Source of the DNA: Glebionis coronaria
Lineage: Eukaryota > Streptophyta > Magnoliopsida > Asterales > Asteraceae
Direction: 5' to 3'
DNA length: 64,000 nucleotides
NCBI GenBank assembly: GCA_025667525.1
Contig: CM046880.1
Span: 595,113,895 to 595,177,894 of the forward strand
The position numbers and the translations under genes are program-made. A model generated the notes under the pieces. The model made no database searches. It worked only from the letters and a program-made list of their open reading frames with translations, and was not told where the DNA came from. The stretch's first letter is position 1. Every line of letters begins with the position of its first letter. Below are positions 26,801 through 40,400 of the stretch, one piece after another.

Positions 26801-29174
26801 CCAAACCTAAGAAAAAACCTCTAAAATTATTTCCAGTCCATATAGACCACATAAAATCCGGGAAAAATGTATTTTCTCGGATTCTTGATGGATAAAACAC
26901 ATCTATATGTTTGCTCTGTTTAATTTTGGTTGTGTTTTATTGGTGTAAAAGTTGGTCAGCTAGTATTTGAGGTAGTTGTGAATGTAGTAGACAAAGAGCA
27001 TCTCGACGGCACATTATAGTATAAAGGTCAAGACATGAGTGTGCTCTAACAACACGTCATGTTATTTGACCTAAAAATAATATTGTTTAACCTTGGGAAG
27101 CCTACATAGGTGAATAATATGCAAAAGAAGGACAAGTATTTTTTGACATTTCATGTAGGATCAACTTGCTTATTTATTATATGACTCTAAAATATTTAAT
27201 TCCATGTTTTATTCTATTAAAATTGAGAGCTATCAAGAAATAGAGTACCAAACACAATCGCTAACATACAAAAACAAATTTATATTGAAATTATCTGAAA
27301 ACGTAGGTTGCAATAAAATGGTCATAACATGTGATACATGACTCCGTTTCAAGACCACAGCTAAGAAAATGGATGCTTGAAAGAAGGAGTACTTTTATCC
27401 AGGCAAGCATTGGTCAAAAGCGACTAAACCCGATCAAAAACTGATAAAAACCTACCAAGAACAGCTAAAAATGCCGTAACCGGCTCAAATCATCCAAACC
27501 TAAGAAAAAACCTCTAAAATTATTTCCAGTCCATAGACCACATAGAATCCGGGAAAAATGTATTTTACCGGATTCTTGATGGATAAAACACATCTATATG
27601 TTTGCTCTGTTTAGTTTTGGTTGTGTTTTATTGGTGTAAAAGTTGGTCAGCTAGTATTTGAGGTAGTTGTGAATGTAGTAGACAAAGAGCATCTCGACGG
27701 CACATTATAGTATAAAGGTCAAGACATGAGTGTGCTCTAACAACACGTCATGTTATTTGACCTAAAAATGATATTGTTTGACCTTGGGAAGCCTACATAG
27801 GTGAATAATATGCAAAAGAAGGACAAGTATTTTTTGACATTTCATGTAGGATCAACTTGCTTATTTATTATATGACTCTGAAATATTTGATTCCATGATT
27901 TATTCTATTAAAATTGAGAGCTATCAAGAAATAGAGTACCAAACATAATCCCTAACATACAAAAACAAATTTATATTGAAATTATCTGAAAACGTGGGTT
28001 GCAATAAAATGGTCATAACATGTGATACATGACTCCGTTTCAACACCACAACTAAGAAAATGGATGCTTGAAAGAAGGAGTACTTTTATCCAGGCAAGCA
28101 TTGGTCAAAAGCGACTAAACCCGATCAAAAATTGATAAAAACCTACCAAGAACAGCTAAAAATGCCGTAACCGGCTCAAATCATCCAAACCTAAGAAAAA
28201 ACCTCTAAAATTATTTCCAGTCCATATAGACCACATAAAATCCGGGAAAAATGTATTTTCCCGGATTCTTGATGGATAAAACACATCTATATGTTTGCTC
28301 TGTTTAATTTTGGTTGTGTTTTATTGGTGTAAAAGTTGGTCAGCTAGTATTTGAGGTAGTTGTGAATGTAGTAGACAAAGAGCATCTCGACGGCACATTA
28401 TAGTATAAAGGTCAAGAAATGAGTGTGCTCTAACAACACGTCATGTTATTTGACCTAAAAATGATATTGTTTAACCTTGGGAAGCCTACATAGGTGAATA
28501 ATATGCAAAAGAAGGACAAGTATTTTTTGACATTTCATGTAGGATCAACTTGCTTATTTATTATATGACTCTGAAATATTTGATTCCATGTTTTATTCTA
28601 TTAAAATTGAGAGCTATCAAGAAATAGAGTACCAAACACAATCGCTAACATACAAAAACAAATTTATATTGAAATTATCTGAAAACGTGGGTTGCAATAA
28701 AATGGTCATAACATGTGATACATGACTCCGTTTCAAGACCAAAACTAAGAAAATGGATGCTTGAAAAAAGGAGTACTTTTATCCAGGCAAGCATTGGTCA
28801 AAAGCGACTAAACCCGATCAAAAACTGATAAAAACCTACCAAGAACAGCTAAAAATGCCGTAACCGGCTCAAATCATCCAAACCTAAGAAAAAACCTCTA
28901 AAATTATTTCCAGTCCATATAGACCACATAGAATCCGGGAACAATGTATTTTCCTGGATTCTTGATGGATAAAACACATCTATATGTTTGCTCTGTTTAG
29001 TTTTGGTTGTGTTTTATTGGTGTAAAAGTTGGTCAGCTAGTATTTGAGGTAGTTGTGAATGTAGTAGACAAAGAGCATCTCGACGGCACATTATAGTATA
29101 AAGGTCAAGACATGAGTGTGCTCTAACAACACGTCATGTTATTTGACCTAAAAATGATATTGTTTAACCTTGGG
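20863..29174 (+). repeat. 12-monomer higher-order repeat, copy 1 (8312 bp)
   Basis: Unit starts: 20863, 21555, 22249, 22941, 23634, 24326, 25019, 25712, 26405, 27098, 27789, 28482. The block is repeated by 29175-37485. Diagnostic private changes are GAGTAAACTC (21495), the extra A in ATAACAATGTG (21780), AACCCGGG (22699 and 24084), GCTCAAAGCATCC (24713), CGGCATATTA (24928), ATATGATAAAAACC (26746), a lost TA in AGTCCATAGACC (27530), CCATGATTTATTC (27893), CAACACCAC (28041) and GGTCAAGAAATGAG (28410). Within it, units 22249-23633 and 23634-25018 form a nested dimer. Confidence 0.92.
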
Positions 29175-32100
29175 AAGCCTACATAGGTGAATAATATGCA
29201 AAAGAAGGACAAGTATTTTTTGACATTTCATGTAGGATCAACTTGCTTATTTATTATATGACTCTGAAATATTTGATTCCATGTTTTATTCTATTAAAAT
29301 TGAGAGCTATCAAGAAATAGAGTACCAAACATAATCGCTAACATACAAAAACAAATTTATATTGAAGTTATCTGAAAACGTGGGTTGCAATAAAATGGTC
29401 ATAACATGTGATACATGACTCCGTTTCAAGACCACAACTAAGAAAATGGATGCTTGAAAAAAGGAGTACTTTTATCCAGGCAAGCATTGGTCAAAAGCGA
29501 CTAAACCCGATCAAAAACTGATAAAAACCTACCAAGAACAGCTAAAAATGCCGTAACCGGCTCAAGTCATCCAAACCTAAGAAAAAACCTCTAAAATTAT
29601 TTACAGTCCATATAGACCACATAGAATCCGGGAAAAATGTATTTTCCCGGATTCTTGATGGATAAAACACATCTATATGTTTGCTCTGTTTAGTTTTGGT
29701 TGTGTTTTATTGGTGTAAAAGTTGGTCAGCTAGTATTTGAGGTAGTTGTGAATGTAGTAGACAAAGAGCATTTCGACGGCACATTATAGTATAAAGGTCA
29801 AGACATGAGTAAACTCTAACAACACGTCATGTTATTTGACCTAAAAATGATATTCTTTAACCTTGGGAAGCCTACATATGTGAATAATATTCAAAAGAAG
29901 GACAAGTATTTTTTGACATTTCATGTAGGATCAACTTGCTTATTTATTATATGACTCTGAAATATTTGATTCCATGTTTTATTCTATTAAAATTGAGAGC
30001 TATCAAGAAATAGAGTCCCAAACACAATCGCTAACATACAAAAACAAATTTATATTGAAATTATCTGAAAACGTGGGTTGCAATAAAATGGTCATAACAA
30101 TGTGATACATGACTACGTTTCAAGACCACAACTAAGAAAATGGATGCTTTAAAAAAGGAGTACTTTTATCCAGGCAAGCATTGGTCAAAAGCGACTAATC
30201 CCAGATCAAAAATTGATAAAAACCAACCAAGAACAGCTAAAAATGCCGTAACCGGCTCAAATCATCCAAACCTAAGAAAAAACCTCTAAAATTATTTTCA
30301 GTCCATATAGACCACATAAAATCCGGGAAAAATGTATTTTCCCGGATTCTTGATGGATAAAACACATCTATATGTTTGCTCTGTTTAATTTTGGTTGTGT
30401 TTTATTGGTGTAAAAGTTGGTCAGCTAGTATTTGAGGTAGTTGTGAATGTAGTAGACAAAGAGCATCTCGACGGCACATTATAGTATAAAGGTCAAGACA
30501 TGAGTGTGCTCTAACAACACGTCATGTTATTTGACCTAAAAATAATATTGTTTAACCTTGGGAAGCCTACATAGGTGAATAATATGCAAAAGAAGGACAA
30601 GTATTTTTTGACATTTCATGTAGGATCAACTTGCTTATTTATTATATGACTCTAAAATATTTAATTCCATGTTTTATTCTATTAAAATTGAGAGCTATCA
30701 AGAAATAGAGTACCAAACACAATCGTTAACATACAAAAACAAATTTATATTGAAATTATCTGAAAACGTGGGTTGCAATAAAATGGTCATAACATGTGAT
30801 ACATGACTCCGTTTCAAGACCAAAACTAAGAAATGGATGCTTGAAAAAAGGAGTACTTTTATCCAGGCAATCATTGGTCAAAAGCGACTAAACCCGATCA
30901 AAAACTGATAAAAACCTACCAAGAACAGCTAAAAATGCCGTAACCGGCTCAATCATCCAAACCTAAGAAAAAACCTCTAAAATTATTTCCAGTCCATATA
31001 GACCACATAGAACCCGGGAACAATGTATTTTCCTGGATTCTTGATGGATAAAACACATCTATATGTTTGCTCTGTTTAGTTTTGGTTGTGTTTTATTGGT
31101 GTAAAAGTTGGCCAGCTAGTATTTGAGGTAGTTGTGAATGTAGTAGACAAAGAGCATCTCGACGGCACATTATAGTATAAAGGTCAAGACATGAGTGTGC
31201 TCTAACAACACGTCATGTTATTTGACCTAAAAATGATATTGTTTAACCTTGGGAAGCCTACATAGGTGAATAATATGCAAAAGAAGGACAAGTATTTTTT
31301 GACATTTCATGTAGGATCAACTTGCTTATTTATTATATGAATCTAAAATATTTAATTCCATGTTTTATTCTATTAAAATTGAGAGCTATCAAGAAATAGA
31401 GTACCAAACACAATCGCTAACATACAAAAACAAATTTATATTGAAATTATCTGAAAACGTGGGTTGCAATAAAATGGTCATAACATGTGATACATGACTC
31501 CGTTTCAAGACCAAAACTAAGAAAATGGATGCTTGAAAAAAGGAGTACTTTTATCCAGGCAATCATTGGTCAAAAGCGACTAAACCCGATCAAAAACTGA
31601 TAAAAACCTACCAAGAACAGCTAAAAATGCCGTAACCGGCTCAAATCATCCAAACCTAAGAAAAAACCTCTAAAATTATTTCCAGTCAATATAGACCACA
31701 TAGAATCCGGGAAAAATCTATTTTACCGGATTCTTGATGGATAAAACATATCTATATGTTTGCTCTGTTTAGTTTTGGTTGTGTTTTATTGGTGTAAAAG
31801 TTGGTCAGCTAGTATTTGAGGTAGTTGTGAATGTAGTAGACAAAGAGCATCTCGACGGCACATTATAGTATAAAGGTCAAGACATGAGTGTGCTCTAACA
31901 ACACGTCATGTTATTTGACCTAAAAATAATATTGTTTAACCTTGGGAAGCCTACATAGGTGAATAATATGCAAAAGAAGGACAAGTATTTTTTGACATTT
32001 CATGTAGGATCAACTTGCTTATTTATTATATGACTCTAAAATATTTAATTCCATGTTTTATTCTATTAAAATTGAGAGCTATCAAGAAATAGAGTACCAA

Positions 32101-35100
32101 ACACAATCGTTAACATACAAAAACAAATTTATATTGAAATTATCTGAAAACGTGGGTTGCAATAAAATGGTCATAACATGTGATACATGACTCCGTTTCA
32201 AGACCAAAACTAAGAAATGGATGCTTGAAAAAAGGAGTACTTTTATCCAGGCAATCATTGGTCAAAAGCGACTAAACCCGATCAAAAACTGATAAAAACC
32301 TACCAAGAACAGCTAAAAATGCCGTAACCGGCTCAAATCATCCAAACCTAAGAAAAAACCTCTAAAATTATTTCCAGTCCATATAGACCACATAGAACCC
32401 GGGAACAATGTATTTTCCTGGATTCTTGATGGATAAAACACATCTATATGTTTGCTCTGTTTAGTTTTGGTTGTGTTTTATTGGTGTAAAAGTTGGCCAG
32501 CTAGTATTTGAGGTAGTTGTGAATGTAGTAGACAAAGAGCATCTCGACGGCACATTATAGTATAAAGGTCAAGACATGAGTGTGCTCTAACAACACGTCA
32601 TGTTATTTGACCTAAAAATGATATTGTTTAACCTTGGGAAGCCTACATAGGTGAATAATATGCAAAAGAAGGACAAGTATTTTTTGACATTTCATGTAGG
32701 ATCAACTTGCTTATTTATTATATGACTCTAAAATATTTAATTCCATGTTTTATTCTATTAAAATTGAGAGCTATCAAGAAATAGAGTACCAAACACAATC
32801 GCTAACATACAAAAACAAATTTATATTGAAATTATCTGAAAACGTGGGTTGCAATAAAATGGTCATAACATGTGATACATGACTCCGTTTCAAGACCAAA
32901 ACTAAGTAAATGGATGCTTGAAAAAAGGAGTACTTTTATCCAGGCAATCATTGGTCAAAAGCGACTAAACCCGATCAAAAACTGATAAAAACCTACCAAG
33001 AACAGCTAAAAATGCCGTAACCGGCTCAAAGCATCCAAACCTAAGAAAAAACCTCTAAAATTATTTCCAGTCCATATAGAGCACATAGAATCCGGGAACA
33101 ATGTGTTTTCCTGGATTCTTGATGGATAAAACACATCTATATGTTTGCTCTGTTTAGTTTTGGTTGTGTTTTATTGGTGTAAAAGTTGGTCAGCTAGTAT
33201 TTGAGGTAGTTGTGAATGTAGTAGACAAAGAGCATCTCGACGGCATATTATAGTATAAAGGTCAAGACATGAGTGTGCTCTAACAACACGTCATGTTATT
33301 TGACCTAAAAATAATATTGTTTAACCTTGGGAAGCCTACATAGGTGAATAATATGCAAAAGAAGGACAAGTATTTTTTGACATTTCATGTAGGATCAACT
33401 TGCTTATTTATTATATGACTCTAAAATATTTAATTCCATGTTTTATTCTATTAAAATTGAGAGCTATCAAGAAATAGAGTACCAAACACAATCGCTAACA
33501 TACAAAAACAAATTTATATTGAAATTATCTGAAAACGTGGTTGCAATAAAATGGTCATAACATGTGATACATGACTCCGTTTCAAGACCAAAACTAAGAA
33601 AATGGATGCTTGAAAAAAGGAGTACTTTTATCCAGGCAATCATTGGTCAAAAGCGACTAAACCCGATCAAAAACTGATAAAAACCTACCAAGAACAGCTA
33701 AAAATGCCGTAACCGGCTCAAATCATCCAAACCTAAGAAAAAACCTCTAAAATTATTTCCAGTCCATATAGACCACATAGAATCCGGGAACAATTATTTT
33801 CCTGGATTCTTGATGGATAAAACACATCTATATGTTTGCTCTGTTTAGTTTTGGTTGTGTTTTATTGGTGTAAAAGTTGGCCAGCTAGTATTTGAGGTAG
33901 TTGTGAATGTAGTAGACAAAGAGCATCTCGACGGCACATTATAGTATAAAGGTCAAGACATGAGTGTGCTCTAACAACACGTCATGTTATTTGACCTAAA
34001 AATGATATTGTTTAACCTTGGGAAGCCTACATAGGTGAATAATATGCAAAAGAAGGACAAGTATTTTTTGACATTTCATGTAGGATCAACTTGCTTATTT
34101 ATTATATGACTCTAAAATATTTGATTCCATGTTTTATTCTATTAAAATTGAGAGCTATCAAGAAATAGAGTACCAAACATAATCGCTAACATACAAAAAC
34201 AAATTTATATTGAAGGTATCTGAAAACGTGGGTTGCAATAAAATGGTCATAACATGTGATAGATGACTCCGTTTCAAGACCACAACTAAGAAAATGGATG
34301 CTTGAAAAAAGGAGTACTTTTATCCAGGCATGCATTGGTCAAAACCGACTAAACCCGATCAAAAACTGATAAAAACCTACCAAGAACAGCTAAAAATGCC
34401 GTAACCGGCTCAAATCATCCAAACCTAAGAAAAAACCTCTAAAATTATTTACAGTCCATATAGACCACATAGAATCCGGGAAAAATGTATTTTCCCGGAT
34501 TCTTGATGGATAAAACACATCTATATGTTTGCTCTGTTTAGTTTTGGTTGTGTTTTATTGGTGTAAAAGTTGGTCAGCTAGTATTTGAGGTAGTTGTGAA
34601 TGTAGTAGACAAAGAGCATTTCGACGGCACATTATAGTATAAAGGTCAAGACATGAGTGTGCTCTAACAACACGTCATGTTATTTGACCTAAAAATTATA
34701 TTCTTTAACCTTGGGAAGCCTACATATGTGAATAATATTCAAAAGAAGGACAAGTATTTTTTGACATTTCATGTAGGATCAACTTGCTTATTTATTATAT
34801 GACTCTGAAATATTTGATTCCATGTTTTATTCTATTAAAATTGAGAGCTATCAAGAAATAGAGTCCCAAACACAATCGCTAACATACAAAAACAAATTTA
34901 TATTGAAATTATCTGAAAACGTGGGTTGCAATAAAATGGTCATAACATGTGATACATGACTACGTTTCAAGACCACAACTAAGAAAATGGATGCTTTAAA
35001 AAAGGAGTACTTTTATCCAGGCAAGCATTGGTCAAAAGCGACTAAACCCGATCAAAATATGATAAAAACCTACCAAGAACAGCTAAAAATGCCGTAACCG

Positions 35101-37485
35101 GCTCAAATCATCCAAACCTAAGAAAAAACCTCTAAAATTATTTCCAGTCCATATAGACCACATAAAATCCGGGAAAAATGTATTTTCTCGGATTCTTGAT
35201 GGATAAAACACATCTATATGTTTGCTCTGTTTAATTTTGGTTGTGTTTTATTGGTGTAAAAGTTGGTAAGCTAGTATTTGAGGTAGTTGTGAATGTAGTA
35301 GACAAAGAGCATCTCGACGGCACATTATAGTATAAAGGTCAAGACATGAGTGTGCTCTAACAACACGTCATGTTATTTGACCTAAAAATAATATTGTTTA
35401 ACCTTGGGAAGCCTACATAGGTGAATAATATGCAAAAGAAGGACAAGTATTTTTTGACATTTCATGTAGGATCAACTTGCTTATTTATTATATGACTCTA
35501 AAATATTTAATTCCATGTTTTATTCTATTAAAATTGAGAGCTATCAAGAAATAGAGTACCAAACACAATCGCTAACATACAAAAACAAATTTATATTGAA
35601 ATTATCTGAAAACGTAGGTTGCAATAAAATGGTCATAACATGTGATACATGACTCCGTTTCAAGACCACAGCTAAGAAAATGGATGCTTGAAAGAAGGAG
35701 TACTTTTATCCAGGCAAGCATTGGTCAAAAGCGACTAAACCCGATCAAAAACTGATAAAAACCTACCAAGAACAGCTAAAAATGCCGTAACCGGCTCAAA
35801 TCATCCAAACCTAAGAAAAAACCTCTAAAATTATTTCCAGTCCATAGACCACATAGAATCCGGGAAAAATGTATTTTACCGGATTCTTGATGGATAAAAC
35901 ACATCTATATGTTTGCTCTGTTTAGTTTTGGTTGTGTTTTATTGGTGTAAAAGTTGGTCAGCTAGTATTTGAGGTAGTTGTGAATGTAGTAGACAAAGAG
36001 CATCTCGACGGCACATTATAGTATAAAGGTCAAGACATGAGTGTGCTCTAACAACACGTCATGTTATTTGACCTAAAAATGATATTGTTTGACCTTGGGA
36101 AGCCTACATAGGTGAATAATATGCAAAAGAAGGACAAGTATTTTTTGACATTTCATGTAGGATCAACTTGCTTATTTATTATATGACTCTGAAATATTTG
36201 ATTCCATGATTTATTCTATTAAAATTGAGAGCTATCAAGAAATAGAGTACCAAACATAATCCCTAACATACAAAAACAAATTTATATTGAAATTATCTGA
36301 AAACGTGGGTTGCAATAAAATGGTCATAACATGTGATACATGACTCCGTTTCAACACCACAACTAAGAAAATGGATGCTTGAAAGAAGGAGTACTTTTAT
36401 CCAGGCAAGCATTGGTCAAAAGCGACTAAACCCGATCAAAAATTGATAAAAACCTACCAAGAACAGCTAAAAATGCCGTAACCGGCTCAAATCATCCAAA
36501 CCTAAGAAAAAACCTCTAAAATTATTTCCAGTCCATATAGACCACATAAAATCCGGGAAAAATGTATTTTCCCGGATTCTTGATGGATAAAACACATCTA
36601 TATGTTTGCTCTGTTTAATTTTGGTTGTGTTTTATTGGTGTAAAAGTTGGTCAGCTAGTATTTGAGGTAGTTGTGAATGTAGTAGACAAAGAGCATCTCG
36701 ACGGCACATTATAGTATAAAGGTCAAGAAATGAGTGTGCTCTAACAACACGTCATGTTATTTGACCTAAAAATGATATTGTTTAACCTTGGGAAGCCTAC
36801 ATAGGTGAATAATATGCAAAAGAAGGACAAGTATTTTTTGACATTTCATGTAGGATCAACTTGCTTATTTATTATATGACTCTGAAATATTTGATTCCAT
36901 GTTTTATTCTATTAAAATTGAGAGCTATCAAGAAATAGAGTACCAAACACAATCGCTAACATACAAAAACAAATTTATATTGAAATTATCTGAAAACGTG
37001 GGTTGCAATAAAATGGTCATAACATGTGATACATGACTCCGTTTCAAGACCAAAACTAAGAAAATGGATGCTTGAAAAAAGGAGTACTTTTATCCAGGCA
37101 AGCATTGGTCAAAAGCGACTAAACCCGATCAAAAACTGATAAAAACCTACCAAGAACAGCTAAAAATGCCGTAACCGGCTCAAATCATCCAAACCTAAGA
37201 AAAAACCTCTAAAATTATTTCCAGTCCATATAGACCACATAGAATCCGGGAACAATGTATTTTCCTGGATTCTTGATGGATAAAACACATCTATATGTTT
37301 GCTCTGTTTAGTTTTGGTTGTGTTTTATTGGTGTAAAAGTTGGTCAGCTAGTATTTGAGGTAGTTGTGAATGTAGTAGACAAAGAGCATCTCGACGGCAC
37401 ATTATAATATAAAGGTCAAGACATGAGTGTGCTCTAACAACACGTCATGTTATTTGACCTAAAAATGATATTGTTTAACTTTGAG
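29175..37485 (+). repeat. 12-monomer higher-order repeat, copy 2 (8311 bp)
   Basis: Unit starts: 29175, 29868, 30563, 31254, 31947, 32639, 33332, 34023, 34716, 35409, 36100, 36793. All private changes listed for copy 1 recur at a constant shift of 8311-8314 bp. Differences from copy 1 are few and mostly single bases or 1-3 bp indels, for example GCTCAATCATCC at 30948, CGTGGTTGC at 33535 and ACAATTATTTTCC near 33790. Similarity fades at the next unit (37486), which marks the end of the duplicated block. Confidence 0.92.
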
Positions 37486-40400
37486 AAGCCTATATAGGTG
37501 AATAATATGCAAAAGAAGGACAAGTATTTTTTGACATTTCATGTAGGATCAACTTGCTTATTTATTATATGACTCTGAAATATTTGATTCCATGTTTTAT
37601 TCTATTAAAATTGAGAGCTATCAAGAAATAGAGTCCCAAACACAATCGCTAACATACAAAAACAAATTTATATTGAAATTATCTGAAAACGTGGGTTGCA
37701 ATAAAATGGTTATAACATGTGATACATGACTACGTTTCAAGACCACAACTAAGAAAATGGATGCTTTAAAAAAGGAGTACTTTTATCCAGGCAAGCATTG
37801 GTCAAAAGCGACTAAACCCAATCAAAAATTGATAAAAACCTACCAAGAACAGCTAAAAATGCCGTAACCGGCTCAAATCATCCAAACCTAAGAAAAAACC
37901 TCTAAAATTATTTCCAGTCCATATAGAGCACATAAAATCCAGGAAAAATGTATTTTCCCGGATTCTTGATGGATAAAACACATCTATATGTTTGCTCTGT
38001 TTAGTTTTGGTTGTGTTTTATTGGTGTAAAAGTTGGTCAGCTAGTATTTGAGGTAGTTGTGAATGTAGTAGACAAAGAGCATTTCGACGGCACATTATAG
38101 TATAAAGGTCAAGACATGAGTGTGCTCTAACAACACGTCATGTTATTTGACCTAAAAATGATATTCTTTAACCTTGGGAAGCCTACATATGTGAATAATA
38201 TTCAAAAGAAGGACAAGTATTTTTTGACATTTCATGTAGGATCAACTTGCTTATTTATTATATGACTCTAAAATATTTGATTCCATGTTTTATTCTATTA
38301 AAATTGAGAGCTATCAAGAAATAGAGTCCCAAACACAATCGCTAACATACAAAAACAAATTTATATTGAAATTATCTGAAAACGTGGGTTGCAATAAAAT
38401 GGTCATAACATGTGATACATGACTACGTTTCAAGACCACAACTAAGAAAATGGATGCTTTAAAAAAGGAGTACTTTTATCCAGGCAAGCATTGGTCAAAA
38501 GCGACTAAACCCGATAAAAAATTGATAAAAACCTACCAAGAACAGCTAAAAATACCGTAACCGGCTCAAATCATCCAAACCTAAGAAAAAACCTCTAAAA
38601 TTATTTCCAGTCCATATAGACCACATAAAATCCGGGAAAAATGTATTTTCCCGGATTCTTGATGGATAAAACACATCTATATGTTTGCTCTGTTTAATTT
38701 TGGTTGTGTTTTATTGGTGTAAAAGTTGGTCAGCTAGTATTTGAGGTAGTTGTGAATGTAGTAGACAAAGAGCATCTCGACGGCACATTATAGTATAAAG
38801 GTCAAGACATGAGTGTGCTCTAACAACACGTCATGTTATTTGACCTAAAAATAATATTGTTTAACCTTGGGAAGCCTACATAGGTGAATAATATGCAAAA
38901 GAAGGACAAGTATTTTTTGACATTTCATGTAGGATCAACTTGCTTATTTATTATATGACTCTAAAATATTTGATTCCATGTTTTATTCTATTAAAATTGA
39001 GAGCTATCAAGCAATAGAGTACCAAACACAATCTCTAACATACAAAAACAAATTTATATTGAAATTATCTGAAAACGTAGGTTGCAATAAAATGGTCATA
39101 ACATGTGATACATGACTCTGTTTCAAGACCACAGCTAAGAAAATGGATGCTTGAAAGAAGGAGTACTTTTATCCAGTCAAGCATTGGTCAAAAGCGACTA
39201 AACCCGATCAAAAACTGATAAAAACCTACCAAGAACAGCTAAAAATGCCGTAACCGGCTCAAATCATCCAAACCTAAGAAAAAACCTCTAAAATTATTTC
39301 CAGTCAATATAGACCACATAGAATCCGGGAAAAATCTATTTTACCGGATTCTTGATGGATAAAACATATCTATATGTTTGCTCTATTTAGTTTTGGTTGT
39401 GTTTTATTGGTGTAAAAGTTGGTCAGCTAGTATTTGAGGTAGTTGTGAATGTAGTAGACAAAGAGCATCTCGACGGCACATTATAGTATAAAGGTCAAGA
39501 CATGAGTGTGCTCTAACAACACGCCATGTTATTTGACCTAAAAATGATATTGTTTAACCTTGGGAAGCCTACATAGGTGAATAATATGCAAAAGAAGGAC
39601 AAGTATTTTTTGACATTTCATGTAGGATCAACTTGCTTATTTATTATATGACTCTGAAATATTTGATTCCATGTTTTATTCTATTAAATTTGTGAGCTAT
39701 CAAGAAATAGAGTACCAAACATAATCGCTAACATACAAAAACAAATTTATATTGAAATTATCTGAAAACGTGGGTTGCAATAAAATGGTCATAACATGTG
39801 ATACATGACTCCGTTTCAAGACCACAACTAAGAAAATGGATGCTTGAAAGAAGGAGTACTTTTATCCAGGCAAGCATTGGTCAAAAGCGACTAAACCCGA
39901 TCAAAACTTGATAAAAACCTACCAAGAACAGCTAAAAATGCCGTAACCGGCTCAAATCATCTAAACCTAAGAAAATACCTCTAAAATTATTTCCAGTCCA
40001 TATAGACCACATAAAATCCGAGAAAAATGTATTTTCCCGGATTCTTGATGGATAAAACACATCTATATGTTTGCTCTGTTTAATTTTGGTTGTGTTTTAT
40101 TGGTGTAAAAGTTGGTCAGCTAGTATTTGAGGTAGTTGTGAATGTAGTAGATAAAGAGCATCTCGACGGCACATTATAGTATAAAGGTCAAGACATGAGT
40201 GTGCTCTAACAACACGTCATGTTATTTGACCTAAAAATGATATTGTTTAACCTTGGGAAGTCTACATAGGTGAATAATATGCAAAAGAAGGACAAGTTTT
40301 TTTTGACATTTCATGTAGGATCAACTTGCTTATTTATTATATGACTCTGAAATATTTGATTCCATGTTTTATTCTATTAAAATTGAGAGCTATCAAGAAA

